From: Methylobacterium sp. Leaf117 | Lineage (GTDB): Bacteria > Pseudomonadota > Alphaproteobacteria > Rhizobiales > Beijerinckiaceae | Assembly (NCBI RefSeq): GCF_001422985.1 | Contig: NZ_LMNL01000034.1 | Span: 667,513-731,512 of the forward strand | DNA: 64,000 nucleotides | Reading direction: 5' to 3' | Shown: positions 49,816-58,398 of the stretch, piece by piece | How positions within the stretch are numbered: position 1 is the first letter of the stretch | Layout of the letters: each line of letters begins with the position of its first letter | Notes under the pieces: generated by a model | The model's input: only the letters and a program-made list of their open reading frames with translations | Told to the model about the DNA's origin: nothing | The model's database searches: none | Position numbers and translations under genes: made by a program

Positions 49816-51027
49816 TCACAGGCCGCGGGCCCGGGCGGCGGCGTCGATGAAGCCGCGCGCGGCGGCGAACATCACTGGTTCGTCGAGCAGGAAGGCGTCG
49901 TGGCCCTTGTCGCTCTCCACCTCGACGAAGGCGACGGGGGCCGAGGCGGCGTTCAGCGCGTGCACGATGGCGCGGGATTCCGAGGTCGGGAACAGCCAGT
50001 CGGAGGTGAAGGACATCACGCAGAACCGCGTCTTCGTCCCCTTGAAGGCGTTGGCGAGCACGCCGCCCGTGTCGGCAGCGAGGTCGAAGTAATCCATCGC
50101 CCGGGTGAGGTAGAGATAGGCGTTGGCGTCGAAGCGCTCGACGAAGCTGAGGCCCTGGTGGCGCAGGTAGCTCTCGATCTGGAAATCGGCGTTGAACGAG
50201 AAGGTCGGCGCCGAGCCGCCCTGAAAGCGCCGGCCGAACTTCCGGTGCAGGGCCGGCTCGGACAGATAGGTGATGTGGGCGCCCATGCGGGCGACGCCGA
50301 GGCCCTTGGCGGGGCGGCTGCCGACTTCGAGGTAGCGCCCCTCCGCCCAGGCGGGATCGGCCATGATCGCCTGGCGCCCGACCTCGTGGAAGGCGATGTT
50401 CTGCGCCGAATGGCGCGGACCCGTGGCGATCGGCATCGCGGCGAAGACCCGCTCGGGGTAGCTCGCCGCCCATTGCAGCACCTGCATCCCGCCCATGGAG
50501 CCGCCGATGCAGAGGAACAGGTCGCGGATGCCGAGCCGGTCGAGCAGCATCGCCTGGGCGCGGACCATGTCGCGGATGGTCACCAGGGGAAAGTCGAGCC
50601 CGTAGGCCCGGCCGGTGTCCGGGTCGAGGGAGGCCGGGCCGGTGGAGCCCATGCAGGAGCCGATGACGTTCGAGCAGACGACGAAGTAGCGGTCGGTGTC
50701 GACGGGCTTGCCCGGCCCCACCAGGGTCTCCCACCAGCCGCGCTTGCCCGTCACCGGATGGGTGTGGGCGAAATGCTGGTCGCCGGTCAGCGCATGGCAG
50801 ATCAGGACGGCGTTGGAGCGGTCGGCGTTCAGGGTGCCGGCGGTCCGGTAGGCGATCTGGAACGGCGCCAACTGCACGCCGGCATCCATCGCCAGGGGCT
50901 CGTCCCGGCCGAACTGCGCCACGAGGCCCTGCGGTTCGCGGGCCTGCGACCCCTCCGCACCCGTGCCATCGGCGCGCGCCGGTTCGTCTTCCGGCGTGCC
51001 TGGCTTGATGGCGGTATCCAGCGACAT
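49816..51027 (-). CDS. metX: Homoserine O-acetyltransferase MetX
   Basis: The 403-residue alpha/beta hydrolase-fold enzyme transfers acetyl (or succinyl) groups to homoserine for methionine synthesis. The nucleophile is in GGSMGGMQ (about residue 175), the Asp in TSDWLFPT and the His in DKGHDAF near the end. A family start at ATG 51027 ([10 protein letters not shown]) or 51033 is possible. It precedes metW. The leader of about 270 bases up to the divergent chorismate mutase gene is long enough for a regulator, but I could not recognise a riboswitch. Confidence 0.94.
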   Translation of the reverse strand: MSLDTAIKPGTPEDEPARADGTGAEGSQAREPQGLVAQFGRDEPLAMDAGVQLAPFQIAYRTAGTLNADRSNAVLICHALTGDQHFAHTHPVTGKRGWWETLVGPGKPVDTDRYFVVCSNVIGSCMGSTGPASLDPDTGRAYGLDFPLVTIRDMVRAQAMLLDRLGIRDLFLCIGGSMGGMQVLQWAASYPERVFAAMPIATGPRHSAQNIAFHEVGRQAIMADPAWAEGRYLEVGSRPAKGLGVARMGAHITYLSEPALHRKFGRRFQGGSAPTFSFNADFQIESYLRHQGLSFVERFDANAYLYLTRAMDYFDLAADTGGVLANAFKGTKTRFCVMSFTSDWLFPTSESRAIVHALNAASAPVAFVEVESDKGHDAFLLDEPVMFAAARGFIDAAARARGL

Positions 51028-51304
51028 GGGCATGAACGGGTTAGGGCATGAACGGGTTGGAGGAGGCGGCGCGGCGATCCCTGAGGGCAGGAGCGGCGAA
51101 GGCCGGTATGGCATTCGCGCAGGGACCATGCGACTCGTGGCTTTGAGGTAGTGTGCGGCCCCTCACGCGTCAACGAAAGGGCTCTGCTGCAACGCTCGGC
51201 TCTGGCCCTTCGGCCCGCGCGATCGTAGACCGGGCGGCGGTGACGGGGCGGCGAGACCCCGCCGCCGGTCGTTTCCTTCACCTCCGCACCCGCGCGAGCC
51301 CCGC

Positions 51305-52168
51305 ATGCGCTTCACCACCAGACCCGCGCCGCCCCTCGACAACCTCGGCGACCTGCGTGCCGAGATCGACCGGATCGACGCCGAGATGCATGCCCTGCTG
51401 ATCCAGCGCGGATCGATCATCGACCGGCTGATCACGGTCAAGCGCACCTCGGCCAGCGGCTCAGCCTTCCGGCCGGGACGCGAGGCCTCGATGATGCGGC
51501 GGGTGGCCGAGCGCCATCGCGGGCTGCTGCCGCTCGACACCGTGGAGGGCATCTGGCGGGTCATTATCGCCACCTTCACCTACGTGCAGGCGCCGTTCTC
51601 GGTGCATGCCGACATCTCCGGCGGGGACGCGCCGATGCGCGATTCCGCCCGCTTCCACTTCGGCTTCACGGTGCCCTATCGGCCGCACCCGACCTGCCTC
51701 GCGGTGATCGAGGCGGTGGCGGCCTCGCGCGGCGACCTCGGCATCTTCCGCCTCGATCCCGACGGCTCGGGCGCCCCCTCCGACGCGGCGCCCTGGTGGG
51801 AGGGCCTCGTCGGGGAGGGCCGCCCCAAGGTCATCGCCCGCCTGCCCTTCATCGAGCGCCCCACCCACCCGGCCGGCACCCCGGTCTTCGTGGTGTCGAA
51901 CCCCCTCGACGACCCGGCCGCGGCCCAGCGCGACTGGGTCCTGCACGCCACCCGCGTCGCAGCCTGGGAGCCGGACGCCGCCCGAGCCCTGCAGGATCTC
52001 TACGGCGAGGTCGTCGCCCGCGCCCCGCGCGGCGACGGACACGGCCTGCTCCTGGCCGTCCCGGGCGGCGTCGGCGCCCGCCAGCTGCACGAGGCGCTCA
52101 CCCGCGCCGGGGCCGCGCCGGAAGCCCTCGACGAGATCGGCAGCCACGCCGCGCGTTTCCGGGTCTGA
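51305..52168 (+). CDS. Chorismate mutase with C-terminal PDT-like domain
   Basis: The 287-residue protein has an AroQ-type helical chorismate mutase (residues 12-95; LRAEIDRIDAEMHALLIQRG and VKR), which makes prephenate. Residues about 110-280 resemble a reduced periplasmic-binding-fold domain of the prephenate dehydratase type (DLGIFRLDPDGSGAPSDAAP, WWEGL), but the TRF motif and ACT domain are missing, so dehydratase activity is not expected. It is the first gene of an aromatic set with hisC and tyrA. The 18-bp array directly after the stop seems to derive from its last codons. Confidence 0.8.
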   Translation: MRFTTRPAPPLDNLGDLRAEIDRIDAEMHALLIQRGSIIDRLITVKRTSASGSAFRPGREASMMRRVAERHRGLLPLDTVEGIWRVIIATFTYVQAPFSVHADISGGDAPMRDSARFHFGFTVPYRPHPTCLAVIEAVAASRGDLGIFRLDPDGSGAPSDAAPWWEGLVGEGRPKVIARLPFIERPTHPAGTPVFVVSNPLDDPAAAQRDWVLHATRVAAWEPDAARALQDLYGEVVARAPRGDGHGLLLAVPGGVGARQLHEALTRAGAAPEALDEIGSHAARFRV

Positions 52169-52250
52169 GGCGTTTTTCGGGTCCGAAGCGTTTTTCGGGT
52201 CCGAGGCGTTTTTCGGATCCGAGGCGTTTTTCGGATCCGAAGCGTTTTCC
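52167..52250. repeat. 18-bp tandem repeat, 4.6 copies
   Basis: Units of GAGGCGTTTTTCGGGTCC start at 52167, 52185, 52203 and 52221, with GGATCC in the last two, and a partial copy from 52239. The last 16 bases of the preceding gene (GCGCGTTTCCGGGTCT) look like a degenerate first copy. Confidence 0.95.
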
Positions 52251-52291
52251 AACAGTCGCCGCCCCCCGCACCGACGGAGACCGTCACGGCC

Positions 52292-53281
52292 ATGCCGATC
52301 CTCACCCTGGAGAACGCCCACGCCTGCGTGACGGAGGCGCTGGTCCGCTGCGGCACCGGTCCGGCGGCGGCGGAGAGCACCGCCCGCGCCCTGGTGGGGG
52401 CCGAGGCCGACGGTCTGGCGGGGCACGGCCTGTCGCGGGTGCCGGCCTATGCCGCGCAGGTCCGCGCCGGCAAGGTCGCGGGGCGGGCCGAGGTCGCGGT
52501 CGAGACCCCCCGGCCCGGCCTCCTCGCGGTGGATGCCGCGCACGGCTTTGCCTATCCGGCCCTCGATGCCGCCATCGCCCATCTGCCCGCGATGGCACGC
52601 GCCCAGGGTATCGCCGCCGCCGGCATCCGGCGCTCGCACCATTGCGGCGCGGCCGGCCGCCCGGTGGAGGCCCTGGCCGAACAGGGCCTCGTCGCCCTCC
52701 TGTTCGCCAACACGCCCGCCGCGATGGCGCCGTGGGGCGGTGCGCGCGCCGTCTTCGGCACCAACCCGATCGCCTTCGCGGCCCCGGTGCCGGGCCGGGC
52801 CCCGATCGTCATCGACCTGTCCCTCTCGAAGGTGGCGCGGGGCGCCATCGTGACCGCCCGCCGGCGCGGCGAGACGCTTCCCGAGGGCTGGGCCCTCGAC
52901 GCCGAGGGCCGGCCCACCACCGATCCCGACGAGGCCCTGGCCGGCACCATGGTGCCCCTGGGCGAGGCCAAGGGCACCGCCCTGGCGCTGATGGTCGAGA
53001 TCCTGGCGGCCGGGCTGGTGGGGGCGCGCTTTGCCGGCGAAGCCTCCTCGTTCCTCGACGCGGCCGGCGACCCGCCCGGCACGGGCCAGCTCCTCATCGC
53101 CCTCGATGCCGGCGCCTTCTCGGCTGAGGCGGGATCGCGGTTCGCCCTGCTGGCCGAATCGATCGAGGCGCAGGACGGCGCCCGCCTGCCCGGAAGCCGG
53201 CGCCTCGCCCTGCGGGCGCGGGCGCGAACTGAGGGGCTCACCGTGTCCGAGGCGCTGCTCGCCGAGATCGCGGCCGCCTGA
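52292..53281 (+). CDS. Malate/L-lactate dehydrogenase (Ldh) family oxidoreductase
   Basis: This 329-residue NAD(P)-dependent reductase belongs to the Ldh_2 family (malate/ureidoglycolate dehydrogenases, DpkA). Typical segments are SHHCGAAG (catalytic His) at about 111-118, WGGARAVFGTNPIAFAAPV and a Lys/Gly-rich EAKGTALALMVEIL. The substrate is uncertain; imino-acid reduction is possible. It lies between chorismate mutase and hisC, with repeat arrays 40 bases before its start and 54 bases after its stop, and breaks the aromatic set. Confidence 0.83.
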   Translation: MPILTLENAHACVTEALVRCGTGPAAAESTARALVGAEADGLAGHGLSRVPAYAAQVRAGKVAGRAEVAVETPRPGLLAVDAAHGFAYPALDAAIAHLPAMARAQGIAAAGIRRSHHCGAAGRPVEALAEQGLVALLFANTPAAMAPWGGARAVFGTNPIAFAAPVPGRAPIVIDLSLSKVARGAIVTARRRGETLPEGWALDAEGRPTTDPDEALAGTMVPLGEAKGTALALMVEILAAGLVGARFAGEASSFLDAAGDPPGTGQLLIALDAGAFSAEAGSRFALLAESIEAQDGARLPGSRRLALRARARTEGLTVSEALLAEIAAA

Positions 53282-53334
53282 GGCGGCTCCGGCGCGCGTG
53301 AAACCCGGGATCGCCCTCCCGCCGGGATTCGACC

Positions 53335-53413
53335 GGGCAAGGATTTGGTGGGCAGGGATTTGGTGGGGCAAGGATTTGGCGGGGCAAGGATTTGACGGGG
53401 CCGGGATGGAACG
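53335..53413. repeat. 16-bp tandem repeat, about 5 copies
   Basis: GGGCAAGGATTTGGTG-type units start at 53335, 53351 (15 bases), 53366, 53382 and 53398; the last is diverged. The array is 54 bases after the Ldh gene and about 80 bases before hisC. It is unrelated in sequence to the array at 52167. Confidence 0.9.
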
Positions 53414-53492
53414 CCCGATGCTCGCAAAGCCGGGCAAGCTTTGTTAGACGGACGCCAGCCCAGCCCCAGCGGCCTTCAGGTCTTCTGCTCCG

Positions 53493-54656
53493 ATGTCCTC
53501 TGACACGATGTCTTCCGACACACTGTCTTCCACCTCACCGTCATCCGCCGCGCCATCGCGTCCGGTGCCGCGTCCGGGCGTGCTCGCCATCGAGGCCTAC
53601 GTGCCGGGCAAGAGTGGCGCGCCGGGCCTCGGCACGGTGCACAAGCTCTCCTCCAACGAGACGCCGCTGGGTCCGAGCCCGAAGGCGGTGGCGGCGATGC
53701 GGGCGGAAGCGGCCAAGCTCGAACTCTATCCGGAGGGCACGTCGCGGGTGCTGCGCGAGGCGATCGCCGCCCGCTACGGCCTCGATCCGGCCCGCATCGT
53801 CTGCGGCGCGGGCTCGGACGAGCTCCTGTCGTTCCTGGCCTACGCCTATCTCGGCGCCGGCGACGAGGGCGTGTTCACCGAGCACGGCTTCCTGGTCTAC
53901 CGGATCGCCATCCTGGCCGCCGGCGGCACGCCCGTGGTGGTGAAGGAGCGCGACCTGCGGGCCGATGTCGACGCCCTGCTGGCGGCCGTGACGCCGCGCA
54001 CCCGGATCGTCTACCTCGCCAACCCCAACAACCCGACCGGCACCTACCTGCCCTTCGACGCGGTCCGGCGCCTGCATGCGGGCCTGCCGCCGAACGTCCT
54101 CCTGGTCCTCGACGGGGCCTATGCCGAGTACGTGCGGGCGAACGATTACAGTGCCGGCCTCGACCTCGTGCTCGAGGCCAACAACGTCGTGATGACCCGG
54201 ACCTTCTCGAAGATCCACGGCCTGGCGGCGCTCCGCATCGGCTGGATGGTGGGTCCCGCCGAGGTGGTCGACGCGGTCAACCGCATCCGGGGGCCGTTCA
54301 ACCTGTCGGGCGCCGGCATCGCCGCGGGGGCGGCCGCCATCGCCGACGACGTGCACGTGGCGGCGGCTGTCGCCCACAACGACACCTGGCTCGCCCGGAT
54401 GACGGAGGCAGTGCAGGGGCTCGGCCTCACGGTGACGCCGAGCGTGGCGAACTTCATCCTGATCCATTTCCCCGACGAGCCGGGGCGCAGCGCGGAGGCG
54501 GCCGATGCCTTCCTGTCCGCCCGGGGCGTCATCACCCGCCGGGTCTCGTCCTACGGGCTGCCGCACGCCCTGCGGGTCACCATCGGGGGCGAGGCCGGCA
54601 ACGCCGCCTTCCTCGACGCCCTGACGGCCTTCGTGCGGGGCGAGACCGGTGCCTGA
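53493..54656 (+). CDS. hisC: Histidinol-phosphate/aromatic aminotransferase
   Basis: The 387-residue PLP-dependent aminotransferase has the PLP Lys in [17 protein letters not shown] (about residue 237) and [13 protein letters not shown] (about 51-63). Next to tyrA, it most likely transaminates prephenate or phenylpyruvate/4-hydroxyphenylpyruvate. The first 20 residues contain an MSSDT-type repeat ([17 protein letters not shown]), coded by similar 15-base units. The stop overlaps tyrA by eight bases. Confidence 0.9.
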   Translation: MSSDTMSSDTLSSTSPSSAAPSRPVPRPGVLAIEAYVPGKSGAPGLGTVHKLSSNETPLGPSPKAVAAMRAEAAKLELYPEGTSRVLREAIAARYGLDPARIVCGAGSDELLSFLAYAYLGAGDEGVFTEHGFLVYRIAILAAGGTPVVVKERDLRADVDALLAAVTPRTRIVYLANPNNPTGTYLPFDAVRRLHAGLPPNVLLVLDGAYAEYVRANDYSAGLDLVLEANNVVMTRTFSKIHGLAALRIGWMVGPAEVVDAVNRIRGPFNLSGAGIAAGAAAIADDVHVAAAVAHNDTWLARMTEAVQGLGLTVTPSVANFILIHFPDEPGRSAEAADAFLSARGVITRRVSSYGLPHALRVTIGGEAGNAAFLDALTAFVRGETGA

Positions 54657-55620
54657 CATCACGACGCCTGAGATCGACACGCCCGACGTCCATACGCCCG
54701 GCATCGACACCCTGGCCATCGTCGGACTCGGGCTGATCGGCTCCTCGATCGCCCGCGGCGCCCGGCATTACGGCCTGGCCCGGCGCATCGTCGCCATCGA
54801 CCGCGATCCCGGCGTGCTGGAGCGGGTGCGGGCGCTCGCCCTCGCCGACGCGGTCGCGGACGACCTCGCGACCGGCGTGGCCGAGGCCGACCTCGTCATC
54901 CTGTGCGTGCCGGTGGGCGCCGTCGGCGCGGTCGCCGAAATCATGGGACCCCACCTGAAGCCCGGCGCCATCGTGTCGGATGTGGGCTCGGTCAAGGCCT
55001 CGGTGGTCGCGGCCGTGGCGCCGCACCTGCCGGAGGGCGTCCATTTCGTGCCGGCGCATCCCGTGGCCGGCACTGAGTATTCCGGTCCCGATGCGGGGTT
55101 CTCGACCCTGTTCTCCGGGCGCTGGTGCATCCTCACGCCGGCCGAGGACACCGATCCGGCGGCGACCGCCCGGGTCCAGCGCTTCTGGGAGGGCCTGCGC
55201 GCCATCGTCGAGACGATGACGCCGGAGCATCACGACCTCGTCCTGGCGATCACCAGCCACGTGCCGCACCTCATCGCCTACAACATCGTCGGCACCGCCG
55301 CCGACCTGGAGGCGGTGACCCAGTCCGAGGTGATCAAGTTCTCGGCCGGCGGCTTCCGCGATTTCACCCGCATCGCCGCCTCCGACCCGACCATGTGGCG
55401 GGACGTGTTCCTGACCAACAAGGACGCGGTGCTGGAGATGCTGGGGCGCTTCAACGAGGATCTGGCAGCGCTGGCCCGTGCGATCCGCTGGGGCGATGGC
55501 GAGGCCCTGCACGACCTGTTCACCCGCACCCGCGCCATCCGCCGCGGCATCGTCGCCATGGGCCAGGAGACGGCGGAGGCCGATTTCGGCCGCGGTCGGC
55601 CGAACGACCCGGCGGCCTGA
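54649..55620 (+). CDS. tyrA: Prephenate/arogenate dehydrogenase
   Basis: The 323-residue enzyme oxidatively decarboxylates prephenate or arogenate toward tyrosine. The NAD motif is [16 protein letters not shown] (about residues 24-39), and [21 protein letters not shown] is the active-site region. The start is GTG 54649, overlapping hisC. The first 20 residues are a [15 protein letters not shown] repeat, coded by 12-15 base units. The HisC-TyrA pair is probably one transcript. Confidence 0.93.
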   Translation: MPDITTPEIDTPDVHTPGIDTLAIVGLGLIGSSIARGARHYGLARRIVAIDRDPGVLERVRALALADAVADDLATGVAEADLVILCVPVGAVGAVAEIMGPHLKPGAIVSDVGSVKASVVAAVAPHLPEGVHFVPAHPVAGTEYSGPDAGFSTLFSGRWCILTPAEDTDPAATARVQRFWEGLRAIVETMTPEHHDLVLAITSHVPHLIAYNIVGTAADLEAVTQSEVIKFSAGGFRDFTRIAASDPTMWRDVFLTNKDAVLEMLGRFNEDLAALARAIRWGDGEALHDLFTRTRAIRRGIVAMGQETAEADFGRGRPNDPAA

Positions 55621-55647
55621 AGCGCCGCCGGCCCGGAATCCGGCCTC

Positions 55648-56730
55648 TCAGTAAAGAGGCGCCAGCTGCACGCCGGGGATCGGGAACGGGCCGAGCGTCA
55701 CCCGCCCGTCACCGAGCCGCAGGGGCGGCAGGGGCTTGAGGGCATCGTCGGCCGAAGCCGCCACACCCGCCTCGGCGCTGGGTGGCGTGCGCCGGCCCAT
55801 GAGCTGGCCCACGAGGCTGCCGATGAGCGCGCCCTTTTCCGCGCCGAAGCGTTGTCCCATGACCTGACCGACCAGGGCCTCGACGCCGGCCGCGCGCAGG
55901 TCGAGCTGGCCCTGCGGCCGGTGCTGCGCGTCGAGGTCGAGCCGTCCCTTGGCCTGGAGCCGGCGGTCGCCCTTGGCCAGCGACAGCAGAGCGAGGTCCA
56001 GGCTGCCGCCGGCCGCACGCCAATCCTCGAGTTCCCGGGCCACGGTGCCGGTACCGAGGGCGGTGGCGCGGTTGACGGTGGCGTCGAGGGCGAGATCGGC
56101 CGGATCGACGTTGCCGAGCGCCGCGTCGGCCAGGGGCAGGCGGATGCGGTTCACCCGCAGGCTGGTGTCGACGGCCCCCTCGGAGGCGAAGCGGCCCGGC
56201 GTCGGGCGGGCGTGGAATTCCAAGTGCCCGGTGTCGAAGTCGATCGGGTCCGCCCCGGCGCCGCGCACGGAGCCCTTGGCGTCGTTCGCCACCAGGGACG
56301 CCCGCACGAAGCCATCCGAGGCGCCGTGGAAGCTGCCCTCCAGGGAGGTCCAGGTGGCATCCGCCGTCAGGTCGCCCTGTTCCACGTGGAACGGGCCGCC
56401 GACCTCGAGGATGCCCTGGCGCGGCTGGTAGACCTGCACCACGGCGGTGACCGGCCCCAGGGTGAAGCGGCTGTCGGAGCGATCGAAGGCCAGGGAGGAG
56501 CAGCGCAGCTCGATCCGGAACGGATAGCCCGTGATGCTGCGATCGGCGCAGGTCCAGTTCCGTCCGTCGGCGGCTTCCCGGGCGAGCCACGCGTCCATCT
56601 CGGTCGTGGCCCGGTGGCGGATGTAGAACCAGCCGAGCGACCAGGCGGTCACCAGCACGGCGAGCAGGATGTAGGGGAGGAACAGCCCCTTGCGCGAGGG
56701 GGGGCGGGTCGGGGTCGGACTATGCGCCAT
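55648..56730 (-). CDS. DUF2125 domain protein
   Basis: The 360-residue protein has one N-terminal transmembrane segment (LFLPYILLAVLVTAWSLGWFY starts at residue 16) and a large beta-rich domain (DUF2125, about 50-360). Such proteins are found beside tyrA in Rhizobiales and may be envelope proteins; the function is unknown. It converges with tyrA, 27 bases away. A parS-like sequence occurs within the gene at 56378-56393 (TGTTCCACGTGGAACG). Confidence 0.75.
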   Translation of the reverse strand: MAHSPTPTRPPSRKGLFLPYILLAVLVTAWSLGWFYIRHRATTEMDAWLAREAADGRNWTCADRSITGYPFRIELRCSSLAFDRSDSRFTLGPVTAVVQVYQPRQGILEVGGPFHVEQGDLTADATWTSLEGSFHGASDGFVRASLVANDAKGSVRGAGADPIDFDTGHLEFHARPTPGRFASEGAVDTSLRVNRIRLPLADAALGNVDPADLALDATVNRATALGTGTVARELEDWRAAGGSLDLALLSLAKGDRRLQAKGRLDLDAQHRPQGQLDLRAAGVEALVGQVMGQRFGAEKGALIGSLVGQLMGRRTPPSAEAGVAASADDALKPLPPLRLGDGRVTLGPFPIPGVQLAPLY

Positions 56731-56920
56731 CGCGTCTGGGTATCCTGCGCTCGCTTCACGGGATCGCGGCTCTCAGGAAGGCCGCCCGGATGCAAGGCTT
56801 GGCAGGGTTTCGGCGGCGAAAGCATGGCGGGGCCCTCATCCCGGCCCATCGGGTCTCGGCCGTCCCGCGTCGTGCGGGCCGGGCAGGCCACCCGTTTCCG
56901 GGCGACGGGCGACGCCGCGA

Positions 56921-57367
56921 TCAGTTCGCGGCGTCGGCCCTCTGGTCGCTGCCGAGGTCGGCCACGATGGCCTCGCGCTCGGCCTCGTCCTCGGCGAGCC
57001 GATGGACATGCATCTCGGTGGCGCCCCTGTGGCGTGCCCGCGCGATCCAGTTGCGGTGCAGGCGCTCGCGCGGGCTCTGGCCGGCGGAGGCCACCGAGAT
57101 CAGTTCGCCGACCCCGGACGCGTCGCGGCGCACGGCCATCACCACGGCCTCGCCCATGTCGTCGAGTTCCGGCTCCGCCAGTTCGTGGATGCCGACCACG
57201 TAGCGCCGACCGGACCGGCCGCGCCACGCGCTCAGCACCAGGGCAGGTGTCCCCCGCAGGCCGGCTGTCGTCCTCAGGCGTTCCTCGCGCACTTCCTGCC
57301 TCCGGGCTCGATCGTCCTTCAGGTCGCGAAGTGCGGCCGACCAGGACAGGGCTCTCTTGTTCGCCAT
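56921..57367 (-). CDS. Hypothetical protein
   Basis: This 148-residue cytoplasmic-looking protein (ATG 57367; GTG 57376 is an alternative) has a basic N-terminus and a mixed alpha/beta core with RRYVVGIHELAEPELDD and RNWIARARHRGATEMHVHRL. There is no signal peptide or membrane segment. I recognise no family. It lies between DUF2125 and plsC with codon use like its neighbours, so it is probably a real gene. Confidence 0.6.
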   Translation of the reverse strand: MANKRALSWSAALRDLKDDRARRQEVREERLRTTAGLRGTPALVLSAWRGRSGRRYVVGIHELAEPELDDMGEAVVMAVRRDASGVGELISVASAGQSPRERLHRNWIARARHRGATEMHVHRLAEDEAEREAIVADLGSDQRADAAN

Positions 57368-57445
57368 TTGTTCCACATTAATCTTAACGTTTCGTTGGCG
57401 TCAAGCACGACGCCTCGACCTCCAATGAGATGGGGATGAGTGGAG

Positions 57446-57454
57446 TTATCCACA
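57446..57454 (+). promoter_or_regulatory. Perfect DnaA box
   Basis: TTATCCACA matches the consensus DnaA box exactly. It is in the 112-base gap between the hypothetical gene and plsC, next to an AT-rich stretch (CACATTAATCTTAACG at 57374-57389). A single box does not make an origin; it may reflect DnaA-linked regulation. Confidence 0.5.
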
Positions 57455-57479
57455 AGCCATACACAGGCCGGAGACGTCC

Positions 57480-58289
57480 TCAGGCGACGGGCGAACCCGT
57501 CCGGTCCACCCGTGTCCGAAGGTCGGGCTCGGATCCCGGACCAGCACCCGGAACGGGATGGCCGCCGGCCGCGAGTTCGGCCCGTCCGGCGGCTTCCAGC
57601 GCGTCCGAGGCCGATTCGATTCGGTCCTGCACCAGTTCGAGGAAGCGGGGCCGATCCAGGCCGGGCGGGATCGGGGCCAGGAACTCGATCACCGACGTTC
57701 CGGGGCGCCGCACCAGCCGCTGGCGGGGCCAGTGCAGGCCCGTGTTGAGGGCGACCGGCAGGCACGGCACCCCGAGGGCCGCATACAGATGGGTGATGCC
57801 GAGCTTGTAGGCAGGGGGGGCTCCGGGCGCGCGGCGCGTGCCTTCCGGGAAGATGATGAGCTGGCGGCCCGCCCGGATCGCGGCGGCGGCGGCCTCGTTC
57901 ATCGTCGCCATGGCGCGGGCGCCCTTGCTGCGGTCGATGGCGACCATGCCGGCACGGGACAGGTACCAGCCGATCAGCGGAATCCAGAGCAGCTCGCGCT
58001 TGAGGATGTAGGCGAAATCCGGGAAGGCGGTGACCAGCGCCAGGGTCTCCAGGGCCGATTGATGCTTGGCCGCCACCAGGAGGGGACCGGGCGGGATGTT
58101 CTCGACGCCGCGGAACTCCACCCGGACGCCGCCGAGCACGCGCAGCAGCCACAGGGTGACGCGGCCCCAGACCTGCGCCAGCCGGATCACCGCCCGACGG
58201 GAGACGAGGGTCGGCAGGCCGGCGATCGCGATGATCGTGGTGGCGACGTAGAAGGCGAGGTTGAACGCGAGCGAACGAACGAGAAGCAT
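57480..58289 (-). CDS. plsC: 1-acyl-sn-glycerol-3-phosphate acyltransferase
   Basis: The 269-residue membrane-associated enzyme makes phosphatidic acid. It has an N-terminal hydrophobic segment, the acyltransferase motif AAKHQSALET (His76) and the FPEGTR motif (about residue 147). The HX4D catalytic pair reads H-x4-E here (Glu81), a variant I recall from alphaproteobacterial relatives. The Ala/Gly/Pro-rich C-terminal tail is unusual. It is 109 bases upstream of the stop of ggt, same strand. Confidence 0.88.
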   Translation of the reverse strand: MLLVRSLAFNLAFYVATTIIAIAGLPTLVSRRAVIRLAQVWGRVTLWLLRVLGGVRVEFRGVENIPPGPLLVAAKHQSALETLALVTAFPDFAYILKRELLWIPLIGWYLSRAGMVAIDRSKGARAMATMNEAAAAAIRAGRQLIIFPEGTRRAPGAPPAYKLGITHLYAALGVPCLPVALNTGLHWPRQRLVRRPGTSVIEFLAPIPPGLDRPRFLELVQDRIESASDALEAAGRAELAAGGHPVPGAGPGSEPDLRTRVDRTGSPVA

Positions 58290-58398
58290 CGGGAACCCGG
58301 ATGAGACACCCCGGAACGGGGCGCGGCCCGACTCTCCTGTAGCGCGCAGTGCGGCCGCAGGCCAACCGAGGCTGGGTGGTCCCAGGTCGCCCCGGTGC

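Noticed and set aside
51034-51304. SAM-II riboswitch ahead of metX
   Set aside because: The core elements (including GCUAAA) are not seen in either strand; it stays an open question for a model-based search.
52167-53413. Transposon or integron ends around the Ldh gene
   Set aside because: The flanking arrays have different sequences and no inverted terminal repeats, transposase or integrase are present.
56378-56393. parS site in the DUF2125 gene
   Set aside because: 13 of 16 matches but within coding sequence and 29 kb from parAB; chance is likely.
57374-57454. Chromosomal origin of replication
   Set aside because: Only one DnaA box is visible in a 112-base gap; no cluster of boxes or typical oriC neighbours.
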